46,140 nucleotides of DNA, taken from contig JAFTVF010000008.1 of assembly GCA_017465865.1 (NCBI GenBank), positions 1 through 46,140 of the forward strand, read 5' to 3'. Positions 1 through 6,195 of this stretch are shown in pieces (position 1 is the first letter of the stretch; the number at the start of each line of letters is the position of its first letter). A model generated the notes under the pieces. The model was not told the origin of the DNA and did no database searches. It worked only from the letters and a program-made list of their open reading frames with translations. Source of the DNA: Clostridia bacterium. Its GTDB lineage: Bacteria; Bacillota; Clostridia; Christensenellales; Borkfalkiaceae. Both the position numbers and the translations under genes were made by a program.

Positions 1-1
1 A

Positions 2-820
2 ATGGGCGCGTTCTCCCGCCATGCAAAGATCATTGATTTTAATGCGCTTCGTTTGGGCATGAAATTAGGCTCAGATCGGCGTTTTGCGGACAGTTTTGAA
101 TTTGGTACGGTGTTTATTACCGAGGGCGGTAAAGAACGTGGAAACAAGGTCGAAAACGCGGGGAAACGCAAAGACAGCGCAACGGCAAACCAACTCAACG
201 ACGGGTTTAATCTTTGGCTGAAAATGATACGGCATTCCGCAACCGTAGACGGTTACCCGTTCGTGCGTGTGATTATGGACGAGCAACGCCCGGAAAGCCT
301 CGGCGCGGACGCTCGGGAATTGTGCGAGATTGTACATATTCGGGATAAAAGCGAAAAACGGCTTGCAATGCCGTTCTTTGCGTTGACCGAACTACTGTAC
401 GTGTTCGTATTTAATAAGTTTGCGGAATTTTATTATCAGTACCGTTTTTACCGCTCGGATAATACCCTGCCTATGCTTTGGCTGAAAATCTTCGTGGCGA
501 AGATAGAGCATTATTATAAGGGCATTTATAATACGTTCGGGTATCACGTGTTGCATGTGGAAGTTGAACGCGGCACGCAAGACGGCGAAATGCGGAAAGC
601 GGAATACTATATCATGGACAAGAAGATATACAGCAAGCGTTTTTCTACGGATTGCTTTTCGGATTTCTTCACGGTAAAGGCGTTGCGTTCGCCCGTAGGG
701 CTTGCGGATATGCCCGAATACGAAACGGAAAAAGCGAGTTTTGCGGAAATGAAAATGCAAAACAGTTATTTCTTCAACGACCTCTACGACGGGTTGTTTG
801 ATGAGTATTTTGAAACGTGA
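2..820 (+). CDS. C-terminal part of a putative Zot-like/HerA-type ATPase (phage or plasmid), 5' truncated by window
   Basis: The reading frame is open to the left edge, so the ATG at base 2 is probably internal and the Walker A region is missing. About residues 70-115 hold an RH...VxxDEQRP.SLGADAR pattern. This resembles the post-Walker-B region of Zot/gpI-type morphogenesis ATPases, where RH and a DxQ/R pair precede a helical arm. An aromatic-rich stretch at about 120-160 may be membrane-associated, and the tail contains a TDCFSDFF motif. It lies upstream of two small basic proteins on the same strand. Alternative readings are a conjugation ATPase or an unrelated P-loop protein. The family call is tentative inference. 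Confidence 0.4.
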   Translation: MGAFSRHAKIIDFNALRLGMKLGSDRRFADSFEFGTVFITEGGKERGNKVENAGKRKDSATANQLNDGFNLWLKMIRHSATVDGYPFVRVIMDEQRPESLGADARELCEIVHIRDKSEKRLAMPFFALTELLYVFVFNKFAEFYYQYRFYRSDNTLPMLWLKIFVAKIEHYYKGIYNTFGYHVLHVEVERGTQDGEMRKAEYYIMDKKIYSKRFSTDCFSDFFTVKALRSPVGLADMPEYETEKASFAEMKMQNSYFFNDLYDGLFDEYFET

Positions 821-826
821 TTTCTA

Positions 827-848
827 CAAAGAGGTAAACACCTCTTTG
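827..848. repeat. 9-bp perfect hairpin between genes
   Basis: CAAAGAGGT and ACCTCTTTG flank a 4-base loop (AAAC) just after the stop of the first gene. No T-run follows on either strand, so it is more likely an RNA or ssDNA structure than an intrinsic terminator. Confidence 0.5.
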
Positions 849-900
849 AGAAAAATAAAAAATTTAGACAGCACGGATAGACGGCAAAGGAGAAACTTTT

Positions 901-1146
901 ATGGCAAAAGGTAAATTAAATGTAGTCAAAAAGACGAAAGGTGCGACGATTTGTGAAACACAAAGCGGAAAGCGTGTAACGCTGTTAACCCCCTCTGGTA
1001 AATGTACGCGTTACGATAGAGAATTGAAAAGCGGCGTTAATTCTCGCACTGGACAACCTTTGAATGCTTGTGCGGCTGGTTATCGTATGGGTTATCGCGC
1101 AGCTTTGGGCGAACAAGCAAAAATTTACAAAAAGAAAAACAAATAA
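901..1146 (+). CDS. small basic hypothetical protein, phage-like
   Basis: An 81-residue Lys/Arg-rich protein. Its start is fixed by AAAGGAG ten bases upstream. The C-terminal half (RYDRELKSG..S..G..L....GYRMGYRAALGEQAKIY) looks like one compact conserved fold and would suit a nucleic-acid or virion-associated protein. I do not recognise a named family. It sits between the ATPase-like gene and another small basic protein in one transcription direction, with a long hairpin immediately downstream. Confidence 0.65.
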   Translation: MAKGKLNVVKKTKGATICETQSGKRVTLLTPSGKCTRYDRELKSGVNSRTGQPLNACAAGYRMGYRAALGEQAKIYKKKNK

Positions 1147-1160
1147 TTAAACGAGCGAAA

Positions 1161-1193
1161 CAACACGCGACTGTAAAATGCGGTCGCGTGTTG
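1161..1193 (+). repeat. 11-bp stem hairpin
   Basis: CAACACGCGAC (1161-1171) pairs exactly with GTCGCGTGTTG (1183-1193) around an 11-base loop. It lies 15 bases after the stop of the 81-residue gene, with no T-run after it. It may be an attenuator, an RNA processing site or an ssDNA structure. Confidence 0.6.
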
Positions 1194-1220
1194 CCGTATT
1201 CAAAAAATAGGTGGTAATTT

Positions 1221-1610
1221 ATGGCAAAGTATGTAGGTAAAATTTTCAGGGTAAACAATACTGCTTTGAATATAAAAAGACGCGGAACGCATTACGTTCA
1301 CGTTACGTGGTATAATCCATTTACGCGTAAATTTCGTTGTAAGGTAATTACCTCGTTGGAAGATAAAAAGGTTTTATCGGAAGATGAAAAACGTGTTTTG
1401 AGTTCAACACCGTATCATAAAGAAAAGGATAATACCTATAATTTATTTTCCAAACGGAAATATTCAAAATTGAGGAATGGTGATATTCAACCTATTTCTG
1501 CACAAAAGACAAAAGGGTTTGAGGTTTGGTCGGGATATTCAGGATCACGCGATTTATTCGTTTCCGTATTGAAAGGAAACGAACAAAAACACTTAAAAAT
1601 TGAAAAATAA
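1221..1610 (+). CDS. basic hypothetical protein of the accessory module
   Basis: 129 residues, very rich in Lys/Arg/Tyr, with an AGGTGG ribosome site eight bases before the ATG. The N-terminal 45 residues look beta-rich (KIFRVNNTALNIKRRG..YVHVTWYNPFTRKFRCK), the rest less ordered. There is no signal peptide or membrane segment. It is the last + gene before the convergent, palindrome-rich interval. Function unknown; a DNA-binding or structural role is only a guess from its charge and neighbours. Confidence 0.6.
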   Translation: MAKYVGKIFRVNNTALNIKRRGTHYVHVTWYNPFTRKFRCKVITSLEDKKVLSEDEKRVLSSTPYHKEKDNTYNLFSKRKYSKLRNGDIQPISAQKTKGFEVWSGYSGSRDLFVSVLKGNEQKHLKIEK

Positions 1611-1613
1611 AAG

Positions 1614-1638
1614 GATAGGCGCGAATTTCGCGCCTATC
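1614..1638. terminator. 12-bp palindrome after the + block (possible terminator)
   Basis: GATAGGCGCGAA (1614-1625) and TTCGCGCCTATC (1627-1638) are perfect complements separated by one base, four bases after the stop of the upstream gene. An intrinsic terminator is possible, but the following bases are not a T-run, so a cruciform or protein site is equally likely. Confidence 0.45.
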
Positions 1639-1796
1639 GTTCGTCAGTCTGACTATGCCTTTAATCTACCCCATTTTATATGTGCGGTTACACATTGATT
1701 ATTTCCAACGCATAGTTTACTTGACCGTATTTTTATTATATGTAATTTATCGATAAAAGTCAACGATTTTTTATAGCTTTTTTAGATTTTACGTAC

Positions 1797-1911
1797 ACGG
1801 GGATTGCTCCCCGTCTTTTGATGTAGTTTAACGTTAAATCACTTTCCCTGGGAAAGTAGTTAGGCGCTTGATTACTTGTGGCGCCATAAGTAGTAAATCG
1901 ATTTACTACTT
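1797..1911. repeat. cluster of four palindromes in the convergent intergenic region
   Basis: Four inverted repeats occur in 115 bp: ACGGGGA/TCCCCGT (1797-1814, then CTTTT, which can serve as a + terminator); TTTAACGTTAAA (1827-1838); ACTTTCCC/GGGAAAGT (1841-1857); and a perfect 24-bp palindrome at 1888-1911 that covers the stop codon of the next minus-strand gene. The rest of the 1640-1905 gap holds no gene that I can support. The density exceeds what a bidirectional terminator needs and resembles the intergenic origin regions of small replicons; that is inference. Confidence 0.55.
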
Positions 1912-2112
1912 ATTCCATTTATAATGGTCGTTGTAATTTCTTTTTCGGCATTCATTGCAAAATACTTTTTGATTTTTGCCAAAGCTCCAACCTAATGAAC
2001 GTACAGCTTGCGCGCCATTGTAGTTTATTGGTGTTTGGTTTACGGTTGCTGTTTTTTTGCAATTATCGCATATGCAATAGTAGTACGGTATATTGTGTAA
2101 CTTTACACCCAT
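1906..2112 (-). CDS. small zinc-ribbon protein
   Basis: A 68-residue protein with two CxxC knuckles, CDNC near residue 15 and CNEC near 52, the arrangement of a four-Cys zinc ribbon. The ATG follows GGGAGAAATAATT. It is the last gene of the minus-strand accessory operon, two bases after the preceding stop. Such small ribbon proteins are common in phages and plasmids and usually bind nucleic acid. The metal binding is inferred from Cys spacing only. Confidence 0.65.
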   Translation of the reverse strand: MGVKLHNIPYYYCICDNCKKTATVNQTPINYNGAQAVRSLGWSFGKNQKVFCNECRKRNYNDHYKWNK

Positions 2113-2114
2113 AA

Positions 2115-2594
2115 TTATTTCTCCCAGTGTTTTTTATCTATGTCTTTGACGATTTCGGCTTGCGGATTTTGTCTGCAAAGCAATTCAAATTTTCTAATTG
2201 CCTCGTGGCGTTGTTTCCCCTCGTATACGTCGTAGCGTAGCTGTATGTTCTCTACGTCGGCGCGGTCGGGTACGTTTTCAATAAGCAGGTAATAAAAAAC
2301 TTTGTATTGGTTGTTTTTAGTATACCGCCATTCGCGCTTTAAGGTTATACGTTTATGGTAGTTTGCGGAATTGATTTCCTGAAAGCGGTTGTACAGCTCC
2401 TCGCGGTAGATTTGTAAAAGTGCAATTTTCTGTTTCAGATCTTCGATTTCGCAGACGGCTTTTTTATCGTATTCGCGCGCCTCGGAACGTGATTTTATTC
2501 TATCGGGGCGTTTTATGTAGTTGCTGTAACCGTGTAAATTTTGCAAACCGCTATTATCGCAGTAATTAAAAAATTTTTCAAGGTGTTCGTTCAT
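2115..2594 (-). CDS. hypothetical helical protein of the accessory operon
   Basis: 159 residues from the ATG at 2594, chosen because GGAGGAAAG sits just upstream and the start overlaps the previous stop (ATGA). A longer frame would begin inside the neighbour. Residues ~35-75 are a charged helix or coiled coil (EAREYDKKAVCEIEDLKQK followed by leucines and glutamates), then a beta-like segment rich in aromatic residues. No family recognised. Translational coupling implies co-production with the 59-residue and DUF3850 proteins. Confidence 0.65.
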   Translation of the reverse strand: MNEHLEKFFNYCDNSGLQNLHGYSNYIKRPDRIKSRSEAREYDKKAVCEIEDLKQKIALLQIYREELYNRFQEINSANYHKRITLKREWRYTKNNQYKVFYYLLIENVPDRADVENIQLRYDVYEGKQRHEAIRKFELLCRQNPQAEIVKDIDKKHWEK

Positions 2595-2770
2595 TGTTCT
2601 TTCCTCCAAGTATAGATTATAAATTTATTGTTGGTTATGCGTTCGGGAAACGTGGCGGTGTAGCCCTGCTGTTTCTTTTCTTTCATAAAACGGATCGCGG
2701 AGGCAAGGTCGTAAAACTCATCCGCCCTTGCCGTTGTTCCGTTTTTGGTTTCTTTGCAAAGTGTTTTCAT
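2591..2770 (-). CDS. 59-residue hypothetical protein, translationally coupled
   Basis: This short frame starts with ATG at 2768-2770, overlapping the stop of the DUF3850 gene as ATGA, and ends in a TGA (2591-2593) that overlaps the next ATG. It opens MKTLCKETKNGTTARADEFY and continues with an amphipathic helix and a short beta-rich tail. The two four-base overlaps are strong evidence that it is translated. Function unknown. Confidence 0.7.
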   Translation of the reverse strand: MKTLCKETKNGTTARADEFYDLASAIRFMKEKKQQGYTATFPERITNNKFIIYTWRKEQ

Positions 2771-3147
2771 TGCGGTTTCTTTCCGTTGATTGCGAGAATA
2801 TCGAAAGTGAATGCAACGTATCCGATAAAATCTTTACTTGCGTTATCGAGATTGAAAATATCTTTAATACGGATAAGGCAACGTTGCCCTGTGTAGTTGT
2901 GTTGGATATACTCACCGCATTTGCCGTTTCGGGTGCATTGACAATGACACCAAGCATCGCCAAATTGGTCGATTTCTTGTTTGAAGAAATTTTCGCATTG
3001 CGGAATTAGTTCTTTTCCGAGATATTCTTCGAGTATTACTTTATCGCCTGTTTGAAAATTACGGTCGTTTAATCGGATTTCAAACGGTTTTTTGCCGTCA
3101 ATTACGGCTTGGAAGTATTCGGGTTTTGTTTTAAGGTGGTGTGTCAT
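2767..3147 (-). CDS. DUF3850 / ASCH-PUA-like domain protein
   Basis: 126 residues. The ATG at 3147 is preferred over an upstream in-frame one because AAGGAG lies ten bases before it and the extra N-terminus would overlap the next gene. The start, HHLKTKPEYFQAVIDGKKPFE followed by IRLNDR.F..GD...LEEY, is the DUF3850 signature, a PUA/ASCH-like beta-barrel thought to bind RNA or modified nucleotides. A Cys/His insertion (CHCQCTRNGKC around residues 70-80) is unusual. DUF3850 genes are typical of phages and plasmids, which fits the neighbourhood. Confidence 0.8.
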   Translation of the reverse strand: MTHHLKTKPEYFQAVIDGKKPFEIRLNDRNFQTGDKVILEEYLGKELIPQCENFFKQEIDQFGDAWCHCQCTRNGKCGEYIQHNYTGQRCLIRIKDIFNLDNASKDFIGYVAFTFDILAINGKKPQ

Positions 3148-3161
3148 TGTTTTTTTTCTCC

Positions 3162-3338
3162 TTATAATTTTATTATGAATTTTTGTCCCTCTTCGGTTTG
3201 TTTGAAATCGTATATTTCTTGTTTTATATTTGCTGGGATAAAGTCGTTTCTTATACACCAAGAATTAAATTCTTGTCCGTCTAAATTAAAAATGCCCTGT
3301 TTAATTAAGTCCGTTAAAATGGTTTTTATAAATTCCAT
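3162..3338 (-). CDS. 58-residue hypothetical protein
   Basis: ATG at 3336-3338 preceded by GGAAAGGAT; stop at 3162-3164, 14 bases before the DUF3850 start codon. The sequence opens MEFIKTILTDLIKQGIFNLD and ends in GQKFIIKL, a small alpha/beta domain with no Cys pairs or membrane segment. Spacing and a good ribosome site place it in the operon. Not recognised. Confidence 0.6.
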   Translation of the reverse strand: MEFIKTILTDLIKQGIFNLDGQEFNSWCIRNDFIPANIKQEIYDFKQTEEGQKFIIKL

Positions 3339-3380
3339 TGTTTTATCCTTTCCCCGTCTTGCCGATAGGACAGCATTTTT

Positions 3381-3575
3381 TTAATCGAAGAATCCGTCGC
3401 CGTATGCTTTAATTAGCATATCCATTAATCTATCATCTATATAGCCGAAATAACCTACGCAATAACAAACTATATTAAATCCCTTTTTTGGTATTCCATT
3501 TTTTATTGCGTTTTTGATAAAGTTTATAAATTCGCCGTAATCACCGTTTAAGATTTTTTGTTTTGTACTATACAT
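3381..3575 (-). CDS. 64-residue hypothetical protein
   Basis: Starts after GGAGAAAAGAAAT. It opens MYSTKQKILNGDYGEFINFI and is followed by a Cys/Tyr/Gly-rich middle (CYCVGYFGYIDD) that may form a short hydrophobic helix. It lies between the DnaJ-like gene and the 58-residue gene on the same strand. No family recognised. Confidence 0.6.
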   Translation of the reverse strand: MYSTKQKILNGDYGEFINFIKNAIKNGIPKKGFNIVCYCVGYFGYIDDRLMDMLIKAYGDGFFD

Positions 3576-3598
3576 ATTTCTTTTCTCCTTTGGGGCGG

Positions 3599-4087
3599 TT
3601 AAGCCGCCCCGAGCCTTTTTTGTTGTTCTTCGTCTTTGATGATCTCCGAGCCGTGAAGCCTGCGGATTTCTTCAAACGTTAATTTGTGCTTGTTGTTTGT
3701 CGGGTTGTCCGTCCACGCCCACGCTTTTTTGCCTGAGCAGTAGAAGAACCCAAGCTCTTTGAGCTGTGCGCGGTATTCGTACGCATTGAATACCCACAGC
3801 CACGAACCGCAAAGCTCGATACGGCAATTAAAAGTGATAATCGCGTTTATGATCTCGCGGAAGTTGTCGGGAACGTCGGCGCGGTCGTCGGCTTTTGTGT
3901 ACGTCTTGCCGTCAGCGGTGGCGTGTACGTTCTTGACCCGTTTTAATAGTTCGTCGTATTCGTTGTTGATTTGTTGCATATCTGCGGTATTTCCGCCCCT
4001 GTCGGGGTGGTGCGCGAAAGCAAGTTTTTTATATTGTGCTTTCAGTTCTTCGATCGTCTTAACGTCTTTGAAAAATTTATAAATCAT
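3599..4087 (-). CDS. DnaJ-domain protein (phage/plasmid type)
   Basis: 162 residues. Residues 1-50 form a J-domain with the essential HPD at 27-29 (FAHHPDRGGN) in helix-loop-helix context. Residues ~75-160 are a second domain with a WLWVF...YR..LKELGF.....KKAWAW core, seen in DnaJ-like proteins of Bacillota mobile elements. There is no Gly/Phe or Cys-rich region, so it is not a housekeeping DnaJ. It presumably recruits host DnaK for replication or assembly; that role is inference. Confidence 0.8.
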   Translation of the reverse strand: MIYKFFKDVKTIEELKAQYKKLAFAHHPDRGGNTADMQQINNEYDELLKRVKNVHATADGKTYTKADDRADVPDNFREIINAIITFNCRIELCGSWLWVFNAYEYRAQLKELGFFYCSGKKAWAWTDNPTNNKHKLTFEEIRRLHGSEIIKDEEQQKRLGAA

Positions 4088-4139
4088 AGTTTAACCTCTT
4101 TCCGCGGGATATACCGCCCGCGGTCGGTGTTGTTTTTAT

Positions 4140-4376
4140 TTAAGGTATAAGAACTTCTTTTTCTACAAGCCATTCTTTCAGTCTTCGAGAAATAAAAATT
4201 TGTATTTCATCTATATACATTTTGAAAAGTGCTTGCGTGCTTCCGTCTTTGTCGGTAAATGTACCTGATGGAAATTCTTCCACTTGAATGAATGCCTCGT
4301 CAGGGCATTCATTCAGACTTTGTAAAAGTTCTTTTATGTCGTTTTTTCTTTTTAAGTAAATTTCTTTTTCGAACAT
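4140..4376 (-). CDS. 78-residue hypothetical protein
   Basis: ATG at 4376 preceded by AAGGAG across a run of A. Mostly acidic, with a helical N-terminus (YLKRKNDIKELLQSLNE) and a C-terminal helix (FISRRLKEWLVEK). Not recognised. Confidence 0.55.
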   Translation of the reverse strand: MFEKEIYLKRKNDIKELLQSLNECPDEAFIQVEEFPSGTFTDKDGSTQALFKMYIDEIQIFISRRLKEWLVEKEVLIP

Positions 4377-4488
4377 TAGTTTTTTTTCTCCTTAATTGAT
4401 TGACTTTCTTTTTCTTTGGTTATATAATAAATACAGGTGTTGAAGTTAAGGGCGTAGGCAGGTTGTTTGCCCTTATACTTCGGGTGTT

Positions 4489-4508
4489 GCCGTTCGGAAA
4501 CGAACGGC
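4489..4508. repeat. 8-bp hairpin with GAAA loop
   Basis: GCCGTTCG and CGAACGGC flank the tetraloop GAAA, just beyond the stop of the 36-residue frame. Read on +, ATTTTATTTTA follows, so it would work better as a + terminator than as the end of the minus gene. Confidence 0.5.
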
Positions 4509-4516
4509 ATTTTATT

Positions 4517-4627
4517 TTACCCTATTATCGTTAAAATGTGTTCGATAATTTGGGTATCTGTCCAACCTTTCGCCCGTAGGTCTAAAATCATACGGGCTAA
4601 TTCGCTACCGCTCAAAAACTCGTTCAT
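4517..4627 (-). CDS. 36-residue peptide gene
   Basis: ATG at 4625-4627 after AAAGGTAAAGGACA; stop at 4517. The product opens MNEFLSGSELARMILDLRAK and then reads GWTDTQIIEHILTIIG, a compact two-helix pattern reminiscent of small helix-turn-helix or protein-binding peptides. The good ribosome site and position at the head of the minus operon support it. Length makes this uncertain. Confidence 0.45.
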   Translation of the reverse strand: MNEFLSGSELARMILDLRAKGWTDTQIIEHILTIIG

Positions 4628-4697
4628 TTGTCCTTTACCTGCCTTTGTTTATTCGTCGGCGCTCGACTTAACCGCAAACCCCACTAAAAATATAATT

Positions 4698-4726
4698 AGA
4701 GGTGTAAGGGTGCGCCTTACACCTCT
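4698..4726. terminator. 12-bp hairpin, terminator-like on the minus strand
   Basis: AGAGGTGTAAGG and CCTTACACCTCT pair perfectly around GTGCG. Read on the minus strand it is followed by an AT-rich tract ending in TATTTTTAG, suggesting termination of minus-strand transcription before the small-gene operon. Confidence 0.5.
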
Positions 4727-4739
4727 TAACGAGGGGTAC

Positions 4740-4874
4740 GCATATCCATAGAGGGCGACTGTCAAGGGGTAAATTCTGTGTCCTTGCAGAATTTAAGCTA
4801 AAAATTCTTATGGTAAGCTACCGCATTAAGGAATAAGAATTTTTACGACCCTTGACAGGCGAACTCGGATATGC
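4740..4874. repeat. nested inverted repeat, ~135 bp structured element
   Basis: Outer arms GCATATCC (4740-4747) and GGATATGC (4867-4874). Second arms CTGTCAAGGG (4759-4768) and CCCTTGACAG (4849-4858). Inside are hairpins AAATTCTG/CAGAATTT (4771-4794) and AAAAATTCTTAT/ATAAGAATTTTT (4800-4844), the latter enclosing GGTA/TACC. All arms are perfect. It can fold as a closed multi-branch RNA or DNA cruciform and stands between the accessory operon and the transposase. It could be an origin, a transposon-end relic or an RNA element. Confidence 0.65.
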
Positions 4875-5024
4875 TATATAAAATCCTACCGCAAAAAACA
4901 AAACCGCAATTCGGCAGTGCCGAAGCAGGATCGCGCGGCCGCCGAATTACGGTTTTTCGGCGGTACGCCGAAGAAGAAAAATGCAACATTTAACGTGGTA
5001 TACACGACAAAGGAGATTTACTCA

Positions 5025-6113
5025 ATGAAAAACGAAACGAAAAAAAGAAAGCCGAAACGTCCTTATAAATGCCTTACTTGGCAACAGCGTTTACAGCTCG
5101 AAGCCTATTTGAAAACGAAAACGCCGAAAAAAGAAATAGCCCGATTGTTGGGCGTTCATATTAGTACGGTATATAGAGAAATTAAACGCGGTACGTATCA
5201 GCACAAATTAAGCTATAATTATTGGTACGCATACGGTGAAAAGAGATATAAAACCGTAGAGCGGTATAGCCCCGATATGGCAGAAGAAAAATACCGCCAA
5301 AAATTAACCGCACGCGGTAATTCGTTGAAAATCGGTAATGATTATGAATTGGCTGAATATATTGAACGGCGAATTGTAGACGAGGGATTAACGCCCCTTG
5401 CCGTTCTCGGCGAGATTGAACGCAATGGAATAAAATTCAATACAAAAATTTGCATACGCACGCTGTATAATTACATAGATAAAGGCGTATTTTTGCGCCT
5501 TGACTTAAAACATTTACCGTTAAAAGGTTCACGGAAACCACATAAGCGTAAAATAAAAAGAGCCTCTAAACCGTCAAGAGGTACGAGCATAGAAAAACGC
5601 CCTGACGTTATAAACGACAGAGCGGAATTTGGACATTGGGAAATGGATTGTGTCGAGGGAAAAAAGAAGAAAAAGGAAACGTTGCTTTGTTTATCGGAGA
5701 GATTGACTCGAAAGGAAATCGTTATAAAAATGCCCGATAAGACTACTGATAGTGTTGTGAAAGCGTTAAACGCGATAGAACGAAAATACGGAAAACTTTT
5801 CCGAAAGGCATTCAAAACGATAACCGTAGATAACGGTGTAGAGTTCTCCGATTGTCAAGGTATGGAGAAATCCGTATATAAAGGACAACGGACAAAAGTA
5901 TATTATTGTCATCCATACAGCAGTTATGAACGTGGCACAAACGAAAGATTAAACAGAGAGATACGCCGAAAAATTCCGAAAGGCTCAGATTTAACGAAAT
6001 ATAGTCATACTGAAATTCAAAACGTAGAAGATTGGTTAAACAATTACCCTCGACAGATTTTAGGCTTTGCAACCCCGAACGAGCTTTTTAATGCTTGTTT
6101 ATCCTTACTATGA
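5025..6113 (+). CDS. IS30-family transposase
   Basis: 362 residues from the ATG at 5025, which follows AAAGGAG; the longer frame upstream lacks a ribosome site. An N-terminal helix-turn-helix lies at residues 34-56 (KKEIARLLGVHISTVYREIK), then the IS30 DDE core: D208 in HWEMDCVEG, D269 in TVDNGVEF, and E307 in RGTNERLN, followed by IRRKIPKG. All three catalytic residues are present and the length matches the family (~320-380), so it appears intact. I could not find clear terminal inverted repeats at 4880-5020 or 6115-6190, so it may belong to a larger element. Confidence 0.93.
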   Translation: MKNETKKRKPKRPYKCLTWQQRLQLEAYLKTKTPKKEIARLLGVHISTVYREIKRGTYQHKLSYNYWYAYGEKRYKTVERYSPDMAEEKYRQKLTARGNSLKIGNDYELAEYIERRIVDEGLTPLAVLGEIERNGIKFNTKICIRTLYNYIDKGVFLRLDLKHLPLKGSRKPHKRKIKRASKPSRGTSIEKRPDVINDRAEFGHWEMDCVEGKKKKKETLLCLSERLTRKEIVIKMPDKTTDSVVKALNAIERKYGKLFRKAFKTITVDNGVEFSDCQGMEKSVYKGQRTKVYYCHPYSSYERGTNERLNREIRRKIPKGSDLTKYSHTEIQNVEDWLNNYPRQILGFATPNELFNACLSLL

Positions 6114-6155
6114 AAAATTTTTTAACTTTTTTCGCATAAACGCTTGACATATACG

Positions 6156-6188
6156 CTCGGCTTGTAAAAACCGAGTTTCTTTTCTTTC
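6156..6188 (+). terminator. intrinsic terminator of the transposase gene
   Basis: CTCGG/CCGAG, with two extra T-A pairs inside, makes a short stem at 6156-6175, followed by TTTCTTTTCTTTC. It lies about 40 bases after the transposase stop. Confidence 0.6.
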
Positions 6189-6195
6189 TATTCCG

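Noticed and set aside
2594-3009. + strand frames of 93-100 residues opposite the DUF3850 gene
   Set aside because: Phe/Cys-rich shadows without starts supported by ribosome sites; the coupled minus genes explain the region.
4467-4751. 94-residue + frame before the transposase
   Set aside because: No ribosome site; it overlaps the better-supported 36-residue minus frame and two hairpins.
4917-5024. N-terminal extension of the transposase
   Set aside because: Extra 36 residues lack family similarity and a ribosome site, whereas AAAGGAG precedes the ATG at 5025.
6143-6170. TTGACA at 6143 as a promoter
   Set aside because: Spacing to the only AT-rich -10 candidate is 15 and no + gene follows; the segment is better explained as a terminator region.
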